64,000 nt of DNA, from the NCBI RefSeq assembly GCF_030161895.1, contig NZ_BSVB01000001.1, positions 124,001-188,000 on the forward strand, in the 5' to 3' direction. The number at the start of each line of letters is the position of its first letter. Position 1 is the stretch's first letter. The DNA is from Pseudolysinimonas kribbensis. Lineage in GTDB: Bacteria > Actinomycetota > Actinomycetes > Actinomycetales > Microbacteriaceae. The notes under the pieces are model-generated. The model saw only the letters and a list, made by a program, of their open reading frames with translations. It ran no database searches and was not told the origin of the DNA. Positions 37,993-48,403 of the stretch are shown here, in pieces. Made by a program: the position numbers and the translations under genes.

Positions 37993-39089
37993 TCCAGATA
38001 GAACAGGCCGACGCCGAACGCCACGAAGAGCGCGGCGATGAGCCAGAACCGCACGACGACGGTGATCTCGGCCCAGCCCTTGAGCTCGAAGTGATGGTGC
38101 AGCGGACTCATGAGGAAGATGCGCCGGCCCTGGCCGTAGCGCCACTTGGTGAGCTTGAACCAGACCCGCTGCAGGATCACCGACCCGGTCGTGATGAAGA
38201 ACAGGCCGCCGATGAAGACGAGCAGCAGCTCGGTGCGGGTCAGGATCGCGAGCGCCGCGAGCCCGCCGCCGAGGCCGAGCGACCCGGTGTCGCCCATGAA
38301 GATCTGCGCCGGGGTCGTGTTCCACCACAGGAACCCGATGAGCCCGCCCGTGATGCAGGCGGCGACGATCGCGAGGTCGATGGGCTGGGCGACGGGATAG
38401 CACTTGTCGACCACGTTCGGATCGATCGCCGGGTTCTCGCACCACTGATTGCTCTGCCAGAACGACAGCAGGATGTAGCCCGCGAACGCGAAGATCGAGG
38501 CGCCGCTGGCCAGGCCGTCGAGCCCGTCGGTGACGTTGACGCCGTTCGACGCCGCGACCGTGATGACGTTGGTCCAGATCACGAACAGGATGACGCCGAT
38601 CACCGGGCCGAGGAAGAACAGGTTGAGCCAGGAGACGTCGCGCACCACGGAGATGGAGCCGGATGCCGGCGGTGTGCCGTAGGCGTCCGGCAGCAGGATC
38701 ACGATCAGGGCGAAGATCGTGCCCACGATCACCTGCCCGAGGATCTTCGACCACCCGCCGAGCCCGAGGCTCTGCTGCTTGCGCGTCTGCAGGAAGTCGT
38801 CGACGAAGCCGACCAGGCCGAGGCCGATCATCATCGCGAGCACGAGGATGCCGCCCCGCGACACCGGGTAGCCGATCGCGAGGTGCCCCGCGAAGTACCC
38901 GATCGTCGAGCCGACGATGAAGATGAGGCCGCCCATGGTGGGTGTGCCGCGCTTGGCGTGGTGGGTCTGCGGCCCGTCGTCGCGGATGAACTTGCCCCAG
39001 CCGAACCGGCGGAACGCCCGGGCGAACAGCGGGGTGAGGAACAGGGTGAACAGCAGAGAGAACCCGGCGCCGATGAGGAGGGCGATCAC
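37977..39089 (-). CDS. mraY: phospho-MurNAc-pentapeptide translocase
   Basis: Transfers phospho-MurNAc-pentapeptide to undecaprenyl phosphate, making lipid I. The 370-residue membrane protein has about ten helices and the motifs [20 protein letters not shown] (Asp pair), [13 protein letters not shown] and [13 protein letters not shown]. The GTG at 39089 overlaps the murF stop (GTGA). A hydrophilic periplasmic stretch near [16 protein letters not shown] is an insertion relative to the E. coli enzyme, as is usual in actinobacteria. Confidence 0.97.
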   Translation of the reverse strand: MIALLIGAGFSLLFTLFLTPLFARAFRRFGWGKFIRDDGPQTHHAKRGTPTMGGLIFIVGSTIGYFAGHLAIGYPVSRGGILVLAMMIGLGLVGFVDDFLQTRKQQSLGLGGWSKILGQVIVGTIFALIVILLPDAYGTPPASGSISVVRDVSWLNLFFLGPVIGVILFVIWTNVITVAASNGVNVTDGLDGLASGASIFAFAGYILLSFWQSNQWCENPAIDPNVVDKCYPVAQPIDLAIVAACITGGLIGFLWWNTTPAQIFMGDTGSLGLGGGLAALAILTRTELLLVFIGGLFFITTGSVILQRVWFKLTKWRYGQGRRIFLMSPLHHHFELKGWAEITVVVRFWLIAALFVAFGVGLFYLEWTLS

Positions 39090-40504
39090 TCGGCCGTCCC
39101 CGCTCCGGCGAGCCGATCGCCCAGGTGGCGAAGTCCTGCGGACTTCGAGGACTTCACGAGCACCACGTCGCCGGGCCGCAATTGCGCACGAAGAAGATCG
39201 TAGGCCGCGTCCACATCCGCGACGAACACCGACTCCCCGTCCCACGACCCCTCGAGGGAGGCCGCCTGGTGGATCGCCCGGGCCTCGGCACCGACGACCA
39301 CGAGCTGCCCGATGTTGAGCCGCACCACGAGCCGGCCGAGGCGGTCGTGCTCCTCGGTCGCGTACTCCCCCAGCTCGGCCATGTGGCCGAGCACCGCGAC
39401 CGTGCGCTGCTCGGGCCCGGCGATCTGGGCGAGCGTCTTGAGGGCCGCAGCCGTCGAGTCGGGCGATGCGTTGTAGGCGTCGTTGATGATCGTGACACCG
39501 CCGTCGGCCACCTCCGGCGCGCTGCGCAGGAGCTCCATCCGCCAGCGTTCGGCCAGCGGGACGGTCTCGATCGCCGCGATCGCGCGATCCAGCGGGATGC
39601 CGAGCTCCCGTGCGCTCGCGAGCGCGGCGAGGGCGTTCATCACGTGGTGCTCGCCGAGGATCCGCAACCGCACCGGGAGCGTCATCCCGTCGGCGTGCAG
39701 GAGGAAGGTCGTACCGGCTGCCGTCGCTCGCACGTCGGTCGCCCGCACGTCGGCGCGCGCCTCGAGCCCGAAGCGCACGACCCGCGCGGACGTCTCGCCG
39801 CTCATCGCCTCGACCCGCGGGTCGTCGGTGTTGAGCACGGCCGCCGCGGTGGGCGGCAGGTCGCGCACCATCTCGGACTTGGCCTGCTGCGTCTGCTCGA
39901 TCCCGCCGAACCCGCCGGCGTGGGCGAGCCCCACCTTGAGCACGATGCCGATGTCGGGCACGACGATCCGGATCAGGCGGGCGATGTCGCCGATCGCGCT
40001 CGCCCCCATCTCGACGATGAGGTAGCGGGTGTCGCGCCCGACCCGCAGCATCGTGAACGGGGCGCCGACGTGATTGTTGAAGGAGCCGGCGGGCGCGACC
40101 GTCGGTCCCTCGGCCTCCAGGATGGCGCGCAGCAGGTTCTTGGTCGTCGTCTTGCCGTTCGAGCCGGTGACCGCGACGACCCGCAGCCCGCCCGCCGCCC
40201 GCACACGCTCCACCACGAGCCGCGCGAGCGCCGCCAACGCGACGTACCCATCCGACACGACGATCACCGGCACGTCGACCGGCACGGGCCGCTCGGCGAT
40301 CACCAGGGCGGCCCCGTTCGCCACCGCGGCGGCCGCGAACTGGTGACCATCCATCACGGCGCCCGGGAGGGCGAAGAAGACAGCGCCGGGCTCGACGAGC
40401 CGCGAGTCGGTGTGCACGCTGCCGTCGACGACGTCCGCAGGGTCGCCGCCGACCAGCTCCCCGCCGAGCGCGTCACGCAGCTCGGCGAGCGTCAGCGCGA
40501 TCAC
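39086..40504 (-). CDS. murF: UDP-MurNAc-tripeptide:D-Ala-D-Ala ligase
   Basis: Adds the D-Ala-D-Ala dipeptide to UDP-MurNAc-tripeptide. The 472-residue product shows [42 protein letters not shown] and [14 protein letters not shown] 40504 overlaps the murE stop and the end overlaps mraY, so murE-murF-mraY are tightly coupled. Confidence 0.96.
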   Translation of the reverse strand: MIALTLAELRDALGGELVGGDPADVVDGSVHTDSRLVEPGAVFFALPGAVMDGHQFAAAAVANGAALVIAERPVPVDVPVIVVSDGYVALAALARLVVERVRAAGGLRVVAVTGSNGKTTTKNLLRAILEAEGPTVAPAGSFNNHVGAPFTMLRVGRDTRYLIVEMGASAIGDIARLIRIVVPDIGIVLKVGLAHAGGFGGIEQTQQAKSEMVRDLPPTAAAVLNTDDPRVEAMSGETSARVVRFGLEARADVRATDVRATAAGTTFLLHADGMTLPVRLRILGEHHVMNALAALASARELGIPLDRAIAAIETVPLAERWRMELLRSAPEVADGGVTIINDAYNASPDSTAAALKTLAQIAGPEQRTVAVLGHMAELGEYATEEHDRLGRLVVRLNIGQLVVVGAEARAIHQAASLEGSWDGESVFVADVDAAYDLLRAQLRPGDVVLVKSSKSAGLRHLGDRLAGAGTAE

Positions 40505-42075
40505 GCCCAGCCCGCCTCGTGCAGCGCGGCACGCGCCAGCTCGCGGGCCGAATACGGCGTGCGCACGCCCCGGATGTCGCGGTAGTCCTGATGCCCCGGC
40601 CCGGCCCAGAGGATCGAGTCGCCCTCCTTGGCGAGCGAGACGGCCTTCCTGATCGCCTCCTCCGGCGGGCTGACCTCGTAGGTCTCCTCCGGCTGGTGCT
40701 CGGCGAGTCGCGCCCCGTCGAGCAGCGTCGCGCGGATGGACGCCGGGTCCTCGAAGCGCGGGTGGTGATCGGTGATGACGAGCACGTCGCTCAGCTCCGC
40801 GGCGACGCGTGCCATCTCGTGACGCTTCGTGGCATCCCGGTCGCCGTCGGCGCCGAACACCATGATCGTCCGGCCGGGGGTGAATCGCCTGACCGCGCCG
40901 AGGGTGTTCTCGAACGCGTCGGGGCTGTGCCCGAAGTCGACGTAGACGCTCGGTCCGCGCTCGCCGGAGACGCGCTCCGTGCGCCCGGGCAGGTAGGCGC
41001 GGATGCCGCCGTCGGCGTCGAGAGCCGCCCCGATCGCCTCGAGCTCGAAACCGGCCTCCACGAGCATGACGATCGCAAGGGCCGCGTTGGCGGCCATGTG
41101 CCAGCCGATGAGCGGCTCCCGCGTCACGAGGGCGCGCCCGTCGGGGCCCGTGAGCCGGAACTCGCTGTACGCCGCCGACTCCTCGAGGATCTCGACGGTC
41201 CACTGGGCGGCGTCGTAGTCCTCGTCGGAGGCATGTCCGCGCGTGGCGACGGTCGTCACCGGGATGCGCGACTCGTCGACCACGCGCCGCCCCCACGACG
41301 TGTCGAGGCAGACGACGCCTCGCCGGCCGTGCTCGGGCTCGAACAGCTCGAGCTTCGCCCGGAAGTACTCCTCCATGTCGGCGTAGTCGTCGAGGTGGTC
41401 GTGGCTGAGATTCGTGAAGGCGACGACGTCGAAGACCAGCCCGTCGACCCGCCGCCAGGTCAGGGCCTGCGCGCTCACCTCGACGGCCACCGCCCGTACA
41501 CCGCCCTCCCGCATCCGGGCCAGCAGCGCGTGCATCTCGCTCGCCTCGGGAGTCGTCAGCCGGCTCACGACCGTCAGGTCGCCGACGTGCCGCTCGGCGG
41601 TCGACGAGAGTCCCGTCACGAGGCCCAGCTGGCGCAGGATGCCCTCGAGCAGGTACGAGGTCGAGGTCTTGCCGTTGGTGCCGGTGGTCGCGAACAGCAA
41701 CGGCAGGTTCGCGGAGTCGGCGCCCGTGCGGTACACCCACGCCGACACCTCACCGAGGGCGGCCCGCGGGTCGTCGACGAGCAGGACGGGCAGACCGGAT
41801 CCGGCGGCGAGCTCGGCTCCGGCCGGGTCCGTCAGCAGCGCGACGGCGCCCTGCTCGGCGGCACGGGACGCGAACTGCGCACCGTGGCTGTGGGCGCCCT
41901 GGATGCCGGCGTACAGGTCGCCGGGGCGCAGGTCGCCCGTGCTCAGGGTGACGCCCGTCACCTCGACGCCGTCGAGCGAGCCGGTGTGCTCGAGCCCGAA
42001 CTCCTGGGCGAGGAGGGCCAGCGGCCGGGGCGTCGGGTGCTCGGGCCGGAGCACCGGCGGGTTCCGGGAATCCAC
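40501..42075 (-). CDS. murE: UDP-MurNAc-dipeptide:amino acid ligase, non-DAP type
   Basis: Adds the third amino acid to the peptide stem. The 524-residue product has ATTGTNGKTSTSYLLEG for ATP, LTTPEASEMH and NLSHDHLDDYADM. The loop that recognises the amino acid reads DHHPRFEDP at 436-444 instead of DNPR(T/S)ExP, the signature for meso-diaminopimelate. Microbacteriaceae have B-type peptidoglycan with a different diamino acid or homoserine-type residue at position 3, which agrees with the change. The actual substrate cannot be named from sequence. Confidence 0.94.
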   Translation of the reverse strand: MDSRNPPVLRPEHPTPRPLALLAQEFGLEHTGSLDGVEVTGVTLSTGDLRPGDLYAGIQGAHSHGAQFASRAAEQGAVALLTDPAGAELAAGSGLPVLLVDDPRAALGEVSAWVYRTGADSANLPLLFATTGTNGKTSTSYLLEGILRQLGLVTGLSSTAERHVGDLTVVSRLTTPEASEMHALLARMREGGVRAVAVEVSAQALTWRRVDGLVFDVVAFTNLSHDHLDDYADMEEYFRAKLELFEPEHGRRGVVCLDTSWGRRVVDESRIPVTTVATRGHASDEDYDAAQWTVEILEESAAYSEFRLTGPDGRALVTREPLIGWHMAANAALAIVMLVEAGFELEAIGAALDADGGIRAYLPGRTERVSGERGPSVYVDFGHSPDAFENTLGAVRRFTPGRTIMVFGADGDRDATKRHEMARVAAELSDVLVITDHHPRFEDPASIRATLLDGARLAEHQPEETYEVSPPEEAIRKAVSLAKEGDSILWAGPGHQDYRDIRGVRTPYSARELARAALHEAGWA

Positions 42076-42136
42076 TCCTCGGGCCTCCTGGTCATCGTGT
42101 CCGTGTCGGCGGACTGGCTCACCAGGTTACCGGCAG

Positions 42137-43914
42137 CTACCACGTGACGGGCGGCAGCGACGGGACGCCCGTCGACGCGGGCACCCGGTACGCCTTGATG
42201 ACCTGACCCATGATCGTCTTCCAGCCGGGGGCCGCCGCGACCGACGAGGTGATGCCCTGCGGCTTGGCCAGCGTGAACACGACCGCGTACAGCGGCTTGT
42301 CCGCGGGAACCAGCCCCGCGACCGAGACGATGTACTGGCCCTTCGCGTACTTGCCGGTCGCGGGATCGGCGACCTGCGCGGTGCCGGTCTTCGCGGCGAT
42401 GTTGTACCCCGGGATCTTCAGGAAGCTCGAGCTCGGCCCCTCCTGGTACACGGTCTGCATCATGTCGCGCACGGTGCGCGCGGTGGATGCCGACACGACC
42501 TGCGTGCCCTGCGTGGAGGGGGTGTCGACCACCGTGCCGTCGGACCTGGTGCAGCCCTCCACGAGGGTCAGCGGCATCCGGACCCCGTCGTTGCCGAGGG
42601 TCTGATAGAGCTGCGCGACCTGTGCCGACGTGGCCGTCATGCCCTGTCCGAACTGCTGCGTGATCGATGTGACCGAGTCGGCCTGTGCCGGCGTCTTCAG
42701 CAGGCCGGGGTCCTCGCCGTAGAAGCCCGACGCGGTCTTCTGACCGAACCCGAACTTCGCGAGATTGGCGTAGCGGTTCGCCTCGGTGTCCAGCTTGGTC
42801 AGCTCGGCGATGCCGATGTTGGAGGAGTCCATGATCACGCCCGCCGCCGTGAGGTGCAGGTCGCCGTGGTAGAAGGAGTCGGTGATCGAGAACCCGGGGG
42901 CAGCCCGTCGGTGAACCTGCTCGGCACATTGACCGGGGTGGATGCCGTGATCTTGCCGGACTGCAGCAGGCCGGCGACGGTCGCGGGCTTCATGACCGAC
43001 CCGGGCTCGTACGGCGCGACGAAACTCCCCGCCCTGAGCTGCTTCGAGTCCGTGATGTCGTTGAGGTCGCCGCTGCCGTAGTCGGCGTCGGCCATGATGT
43101 GCCCGTCACGGATGCGCACGACCGTGACGGTGCCCCACTGCGCGCCCGTCGCCTGCACCTGCTGGGTGAGCGTCTGCTGCGCGAACCACTGCAGGTCGGA
43201 GTCGATGGTGAGCGTGACCTTGCCGCCGTTCACGGCGGGCTTGGTGGTGATCGTGCTGCCCGGGATGGGCACGCCGTTCGCGCTCGCGTGGTAGGTCTGC
43301 GTGCCGTTCGAGCCGGCCAGGCACGCGTTCTCCGAGAGCTCGACGCCGGCCTGCGGAGCGTCGGTGCCCATGAGCCCGATGAGGTTCGCGGCGACGGCGC
43401 CGTTGGGATAGCTGCGCGCGGGGTGCAGTTGCGCGTACACCCACGGGATGTGCAGGGCCTTCACCTTCTGGTACTGCGCGAGCGGCACCTCCTTCACCAG
43501 GTACGTGAAGTCGGAGGTCGGGTCCGTGATGATCGCCTGATACATCTTCTGCGGGTCGGCGCCGGTGATCGCCGCGATCTCGGAGACCGAGTCCTCGAGG
43601 CTGATCGTCTTCTTGCTGCCGTCCTTCTGCTTGCGGTCGAACCCGTAGCCGTCGACCTTCGCGATCCGCGGCGACGCCGTGATGTCGAAGCGGTCGACGC
43701 TCGAGGCCAGCACGACGCCGTTGGTGTCGACGATCTCGCCACGCGCGCCGTACACGGTCGACTGGAACTCCTGTCGCGCCTGCGCGGCCTTGGTCAGCGA
43801 CTCGGCCTGCACGACCTGGATGTCGACCAACCGCACGACGAACACCGCGACGAGCGCGAACACGGCCACCATCGCGACGCCGAGGCGGCGGCCGATGCGG
43901 CGTCGGACGATCAT
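42137..43914 (-). CDS. ftsI: septal peptidoglycan transpeptidase FtsI/PBP2b-type (apparent frameshift)
   Basis: Class B penicillin-binding protein of the divisome. It has one N-terminal membrane helix (LGVAMVAVFALVAVFVVRLV), a pedestal domain with YGARGEIVDTNG, then the transpeptidase domain with SVMK at 306-309 (catalytic serine), SSN in MDSSNIG and KTG in AAKTGTAQV. The frame breaks at GGGGG 42896-42900 after FTDGLPP; one restored base gives 592 residues. SVMK in place of the common STFK still fits the S-x-x-K rule. It lies 61 bases from murE and 22 from ftsL. Confidence 0.95.
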
Positions 43915-43936
43915 CGCGTGCGGCTCCTCGAACGGG

Positions 43937-44524
43937 TCAGTGGGTGGTCGGTGACGGGATCACGCTGTCATCCGGTGTCGCGGCGTTCGTCGATGACGCG
44001 CCGGTTCCGCCCGGGTTCCCGGCCGCGGACGCTGTGGATCCCGCGGAGTCCGGCTGGTCCAGATCCAGTCCCCCGGTACCGACGAGCGAGTTCGGCACGA
44101 GGTCGCCGCCCGCGCCGAGGATGCCCGCCGTGCCGGCCGATGGGCTCCCGCTGACCGCGCCCGTCGCCAGGTCGAGGTAGGCGGGGTTGCCGCTTTGCAC
44201 CATGCCGAGCTGCTCGGCGCGCGCGGCGATCGACTGCGGCGATCCGAGCCGATCGAGCTGCTCGCCGAGGGCGCGCTGGGTGCGCTGCAGCTCGACCTGC
44301 CGCCCCTGCAGCGTGTGCACCTGGTAGGCGCCGTCGGCGATCCAGATGCTCAGCAGCAGCTGACCGAGCAGGATCACCCCGATGCCGCCGAGCGTGACCA
44401 GCACGTGCACGAGCCGCGGACGGGCACGCCGCTGGGCGCGACTCGCGGCGATCTCGAGGTGGCGGCGTGGGTCGGGCGCACCGACCGGGGCCCGGCGCGG
44501 GGCGGTGGCCGTCGCGAGCGTCAT
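43937..44524 (-). CDS. ftsL: FtsL-like divisome protein
   Basis: Short bitopic protein of 195 residues between rsmH and ftsI, the standard place of ftsL. It has a basic cytoplasmic tail, one membrane helix (about 38-62, [20 protein letters not shown]), and a periplasmic coiled coil (about 68-105, [20 protein letters not shown]). The remaining 80 residues are low-complexity, rich in Gly, Ser, Thr and Ala. ATG 44524 overlaps the rsmH stop (ATGA). Assignment rests on position and architecture, since ftsL sequences diverge strongly. Confidence 0.85.
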   Translation of the reverse strand: MTLATATAPRRAPVGAPDPRRHLEIAASRAQRRARPRLVHVLVTLGGIGVILLGQLLLSIWIADGAYQVHTLQGRQVELQRTQRALGEQLDRLGSPQSIAARAEQLGMVQSGNPAYLDLATGAVSGSPSAGTAGILGAGGDLVPNSLVGTGGLDLDQPDSAGSTASAAGNPGGTGASSTNAATPDDSVIPSPTTH

Positions 44525-45491
44525 GCCGCCTCCCGCAGCTTCTCGGCGGCGCGGAGCCGCACGGGCGCGCTCCGCGGATTGCGGGCGCGCTCCTCGTCGG
44601 AGGCGAGTTCCGCGCCGCGCACGAGCAGGCGCAGCTCCGGGCGGTGCTCCGGCAGCTCCACGGGCAGACCGCGCGGAGCCGTCGAGGTGGATCGCCGCTG
44701 CAGTTCGCGCTTGACGATGCGGTCCTCGAGCGACTGGTAGGCGAGCACGACGATGCGCCCGCCGACGGCGAGAGCGTCGACGGCGGCGGGGACGGCGCGC
44801 TCGAGCACCACGAGCTCCTGGTTCACCTCGATGCGCAGCGCCTGGAACACGCGCTTCGCGGGGTGCCCGGAGCGCTCGCGCTGCACGGCGGCGGGGGTGG
44901 CCTCGATGAGCAGCGCGACGAGTTCCGCGGAGGTCGTGAGGGGGCCGCGACACGGCGCTCGACGATCCGGCGGGCGTAGCGGCTGGCGAGCCTCTCCTCG
45001 CCGTACTGCGTGAAGATCCGGCGCAGAGCGGCCTCGTCGTAGTCGGCGAGGATGCGCGCGGCGGTCAGCGGCGATCCGGGGTCCATGCGCATGTCCAGCG
45101 GGGCGTCTCGGGAGTACGCGAAGCCGCGATCCGTCTCGTCGAGCTGCATCGACGAGACGCCGAGGTCGAACAGGATGCCGGCGACGCGGGCGATCCCGAG
45201 TCCGTCCAGCGCGCCGCGGATGCCGTCGTAGACGGTGTGCACGAGCCGCACCCGATCCCCGAACCGCGCGAGGCGTTCCGCGGAGAGCCGCAGCGCCTCG
45301 GGATCGCGATCCAAGCCGACGAGCACGAGCTCCGGGAACCGCTCGAGGAAGGCCTCGGCGTGCCCGCCCAGGCCGAGTGTGGCGTCGACGAGCACGCGAT
45401 CGGTCCCCGCGAGAGCGGGGGCGAGCAGTTCGACCGTGCGCTCGAGCAGCACGGGCACGTGACGCGGGTTGTCGGGAGTGATGTCGCTCAT
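44521..45491 (-). CDS. rsmH: 16S rRNA m4C1402 methyltransferase (apparent frameshift)
   Basis: Methylates N4 of cytidine 1402 in 16S rRNA. The N-terminal part [20 protein letters not shown] leads to the SAM site [16 protein letters not shown] and [22 protein letters not shown] and [16 protein letters not shown] follow. The frame breaks at GGGGG 44940-44944 after IVERRVAAP; one restored base leads into [10 protein letters not shown] and [16 protein letters not shown]. Corrected length is 323 residues. No clear ribosome binding site precedes ATG 45491. Confidence 0.95.
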
Positions 45492-45589
45492 GGGAGGCGG
45501 GCTGCGGCCCCGGGTCCGATCCCCATCCGGCGCGACCTGCCATCGGGGAAGAGAAGGCAGGGCGTGCGGCTGAGGGTCGCACCCGAGGG

Positions 45590-46019
45590 TCAGAAGATGC
45601 CCGGGATCACCTCCTCGTCCACGTCGGCGAAGTCGGCGGCGGTCTGCTCGGAGTACGCGGTCCACGCGGCGGTGTCCCAGATCTCCGCATGGGTGCCCAC
45701 GCCCACGACGGTGAGGTCGCGGTCCAGGGTCGCCCACTCGCGCAGCATCGGGGATCGTGACGCGGCGCTGGCTGTCGGGGGCCTCCTGCGCGGCGCCGCT
45801 CAGCAGCTGACGGAAGAAGTCGCGCGCCCGCTTGCCGGTCATCGACGCCTGCCGGGCGCGTTCGTAGACCGACTCGAACTCCTTCTGGCTGAAGACGTAG
45901 ACGCAGCGCTCCTGGCCCTTGGTCATGACGATGCCGGCGGCGAAGTCGTCCCAGAACTTGGCGGGAAGGATGATGCGCCCCTTGTCGTCGAGCTTGGGCG
46001 CGAAGGTGCCGAGCAGCAT
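45590..46019 (-). CDS. mraZ: transcriptional regulator MraZ (apparent frameshift)
   Basis: AbrB-fold regulator that represses its own dcw operon. The first repeat is [20 protein letters not shown] and the second begins SQRRVTIP. The frame breaks at GGGG 45750-45753; two missing bases are needed to join RVTIPPM to [19 protein letters not shown], or one must be removed. Corrected length is about 143 residues, ending DEEVIPGIF. Two sets of candidate MraZ boxes lie upstream. The start ATG at 46019 follows GAGGGGG. Confidence 0.93.
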
Positions 46020-46057
46020 CTCGGACCCCCTCGTACTCCGGCCAGATGGAAGGACGG

Positions 46058-46090
46058 CTCCACTTTACTCCACTCTCCCCCACCGACCAA
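46058..46090 (-). promoter_or_regulatory. mraZ promoter with three overlapping MraZ boxes
   Basis: On the minus strand TTGGTC (46090-46085), a 17-base spacer and TAAAGT (46067-46062) form a good sigma-A promoter. Three hexamers GTGGGG, GTGGAG and GTGGAG (46083-46078, 46073-46068, 46063-46058) repeat at exactly 10 bases across it. One reads AAAGTGGAG, like the MraZ box described in Mollicutes. Overlap with the -10 and spacer fits repression by MraZ. Confidence 0.75.
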
Positions 46091-46166
46091 GCACATACCG
46101 GCGACATCGCCCCGAAGAGGGGGTACGAGCGCGCAACAAGGCCAGAAAAATGCAGCGATCCTGGGC

Positions 46167-46182
46167 GTGGAGTGAAGTGGAG
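46167..46182 (+). promoter_or_regulatory. second pair of candidate MraZ boxes, opposite orientation
   Basis: GTGGAG at 46167-46172 and 46177-46182 repeat with the same 10-base period but on the plus strand, about 95 bases upstream of the first array. Only the mraZ operon is transcribed away from this gap, so this could be a distal operator that allows DNA looping. The remaining gap between mraZ and DUF3040 (46020-46281) holds no gene. Confidence 0.55.
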
Positions 46183-46281
46183 GATTTTCCCGCACCGGCC
46201 ATCGCATCCGGGCATGAAAAAGCCGCCCGTGGGGCGGCCGACTCAGGCTGGCGTCAGGACGTCATCGGACGCCCCGACACG

Positions 46282-46659
46282 TCAGTGCTCGTCGTCGTCG
46301 TTGCGCCGGTCCCAGCGCTCACCGAGCGAATCCATGAACGAGCTGCGGTGCGGTCGAGGGGCGTCGACGTGGCCGTGACCGGTGCCCGACACCGTCAGCC
46401 GTCGCGGCGGCGCGATGAGCAGCAGTGCCCCGGCGAACATGGCGACGAAGCCGATCACACCGACGATGGGAAGGCGCACCATGACGCCCACGACGAGGAG
46501 CGCCACACCGGCGACGAGCCCGATCAGCCCCAGCAGGATGGCCGTGCTGCCGGCACGTCCGCGGCTTGCGCCGACCGTCGTGACGTCGTCCGCGTCGCTG
46601 TGGTAGAGACCGCGCTCCATCTCGTCGAGAAGGCGCTGCTCCTGCTCCGAAAGCGGCAT
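46282..46659 (-). CDS. DUF3040 membrane protein
   Basis: Actinobacterial protein of 125 residues and unknown function. It starts MPLSEQEQRLLDEMERGLYH, the DUF3040 signature, followed by two membrane helices (about 40-62 and 66-83) and a charged C-terminal tail ending in DDDEH. Conserved position next to mraZ is usual in actinobacteria. GAGGGAG upstream gives the ribosome binding site for ATG 46659. Confidence 0.88.
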   Translation of the reverse strand: MPLSEQEQRLLDEMERGLYHSDADDVTTVGASRGRAGSTAILLGLIGLVAGVALLVVGVMVRLPIVGVIGFVAMFAGALLLIAPPRRLTVSGTGHGHVDAPRPHRSSFMDSLGERWDRRNDDDEH

Positions 46660-46759
46660 CTCGATCTCCCTCGTCCCGGGCTCGGGGCTCCCTCGCGGGG
46701 TCGCCCGACTGGGTGATGACTCACCATTCTAAGCGCGGTCGCCTGGCTAGGCTAGGTGG

Positions 46760-47875
46760 GTGCCTGGGAGTCCCCGGTTAGTCGACCTCGTGCAGTCGGC
46801 CATCGACGGACTGCTCGACCGCGAGGGCGCCGCGCTGGCGGAGATCGCGCCGGAACTGGGCGAACTGCATGCCGTCGCGCGGTCGTTCCTGGCCGGCGGC
46901 AAGCGCTTCCGCGCGCTCTTCTGCTACTGGGGATGGCAGTCGGTCGCGGGGCGCGCCCCGGCCGACGAGCTGCTCGACGCCGAGGCACCGGATCCCGCAG
47001 CTGTCATCGATGTCGCCGCCGCCCTCGAGGTCTTCCACGCGGCGGCTCTCGTGCATGACGACATCATGGACAACTCCGACCTGCGTCGCGGCCGTCCCAG
47101 CGCCCACCGGCAGTTCGAGACGCAGCACCGGCAGGCCGGGTGGGGCGGCTCGGCCGAGCGGTACGGCCAGGCGGCCGGGCTGCTGCTGGGCGATCTGCTC
47201 ATGGGATGGAGCGATCAGCTCTTCGATGCGGGCGTGCGTGCCACCGCGGACGCCTCGGCGGCGTGGGCGGCCCGCGCCGAGTTCGAGCGGATGCGCACCG
47301 AGGTGACGGTCGGGCAGTACCTCGACATGCTCGAGGAGGACTCCTGGCGCCTGCGCGACGAGACCGAACTCCTGTCCCGCGCCCAGCGCGTCGTGGTCTA
47401 CAAGTCGGCGAAGTACAGCGTCGAGGCGCCGCTCGCGATCGGCGCCGCGCTCGCCGGCGCCGCACTCCCGCAACTCGCGGCGTTGCGGGCCTTCGGCCTG
47501 CCCCTCGGCATCGCCTTCCAACTGCGCGACGACCTGCTCGGCGTGTTCGGCGATCCGGAGCTGACGGGCAAGCCCGCCGGCGACGATCTTCGCGAGGGCA
47601 AGCGCACCGTGCTCGTCACCCTCGCCCGTCGGCGCCTCCCCGGCTCGGTGCGGCGTCTCTTCGACGAGCTGCTCGGCGATCCGGACCTCGACGCGGCCCA
47701 GATCGCGATGCTCCAGACGGCGGTGCGCGAGAGCGGCGCCGTGCACGACGTCGAGCGGATCATCGAGCGCGAGGTCGGCACGGCGCTCGCCGCACTCGCC
47801 GACGCACCTCTCACCCGGTCGGCGCGCGACCAGCTCGCGGAACTGGCGTCGGTCGTGACAGCCCGCTCGTCCTGA
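46760..47875 (+). CDS. polyprenyl diphosphate synthase
   Basis: Trans-isoprenyl chain elongation enzyme, 371 residues, probably making geranylgeranyl or longer diphosphates. The first aspartate-rich motif is LVHDDIMDNSDLRRGRP and the second is LRDDLLGVFGDPELTGKP, with KRTVLVTLA between helices. GTG 46760 lies 6 bases after TAGGCT (46748-46753), so the message is probably leaderless. The neighbours match the idsA2 locus of Mycobacterium. Chain length cannot be fixed from the sequence alone. Confidence 0.9.
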   Translation: MPGSPRLVDLVQSAIDGLLDREGAALAEIAPELGELHAVARSFLAGGKRFRALFCYWGWQSVAGRAPADELLDAEAPDPAAVIDVAAALEVFHAAALVHDDIMDNSDLRRGRPSAHRQFETQHRQAGWGGSAERYGQAAGLLLGDLLMGWSDQLFDAGVRATADASAAWAARAEFERMRTEVTVGQYLDMLEEDSWRLRDETELLSRAQRVVVYKSAKYSVEAPLAIGAALAGAALPQLAALRAFGLPLGIAFQLRDDLLGVFGDPELTGKPAGDDLREGKRTVLVTLARRRLPGSVRRLFDELLGDPDLDAAQIAMLQTAVRESGAVHDVERIIEREVGTALAALADAPLTRSARDQLAELASVVTARSS

Positions 47876-47880
47876 TCGGT

Positions 47881-48219
47881 TCAGAACCCCAGAGCCTGGG
47901 CCACCCGGCGCACTTCGGCCTTGCGACCCGCGCGGAGAGCCGCGATGGGCGTCGTGCCGAGGCTGTCCTCCTCGCTCAGCAGCCAGTGCATGGCCTCGTC
48001 GTCGCTGAACCCGGCATCGGCGAGCACCAGCACGGTGCCGCGCAGCTCGTGCAGCGGCTCCCCCTCGGCGATGAAGTCGGCCGGCACCCGCAGCACCCCG
48101 TCGACGCGCGCGCCGAGCAGGACCCGGTCCTCCAGCAGTCGGCGGACCCTGCCCTGGGGGATGCCCAGGCGCTCCACCAGGTCGGGGACGGTCAGCCACT
48201 CGGTCGTGCGGGATTCCAC
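47881..48219 (-). CDS. Rv2175c-type DNA-binding protein
   Basis: A 112-residue winged-helix regulator. The first 60 residues (TTEWLTVPDLVERLGIPQGR) form the HTH, and the C-terminal domain contains ELRGTVLVLADAGFSDDEAM, typical of the family. In Mycobacterium tuberculosis Rv2175c is phosphorylated by the neighbouring kinase PknL; here the kinase gene lies 1.5 kb away. GTG 48219 has GGAGG immediately upstream. It converges on the polyprenyl synthase with a 5-base gap. Confidence 0.85.
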   Translation of the reverse strand: MESRTTEWLTVPDLVERLGIPQGRVRRLLEDRVLLGARVDGVLRVPADFIAEGEPLHELRGTVLVLADAGFSDDEAMHWLLSEEDSLGTTPIAALRAGRKAEVRRVAQALGF

Positions 48220-48403
48220 CCTCCAGCCTGCCCGTCCGCGGCGGTGCGCGCTCGGCCCTGGTTTGTTACGTGTTTGTGAACGCAGGCCACATCAGCCACA
48301 CTGATTGACTCCCGTTGCCAACTGTGACAGCGTGTGCGGAGGCATGTCCGCGGCCACCGCGGTCGTCACGGCCCCGGGGGATGGGGCCAGGAAGGCGGGT
48401 GTC

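Noticed and set aside
48220..48403. ydaO riboswitch or GlxR site upstream of the LysM hydrolase
   Set aside because: The leader is long and has a small GC hairpin, but the conserved riboswitch blocks are not visible, and the nearest TGTGA-containing sequence does not have a matching TCACA half-site at the right distance.
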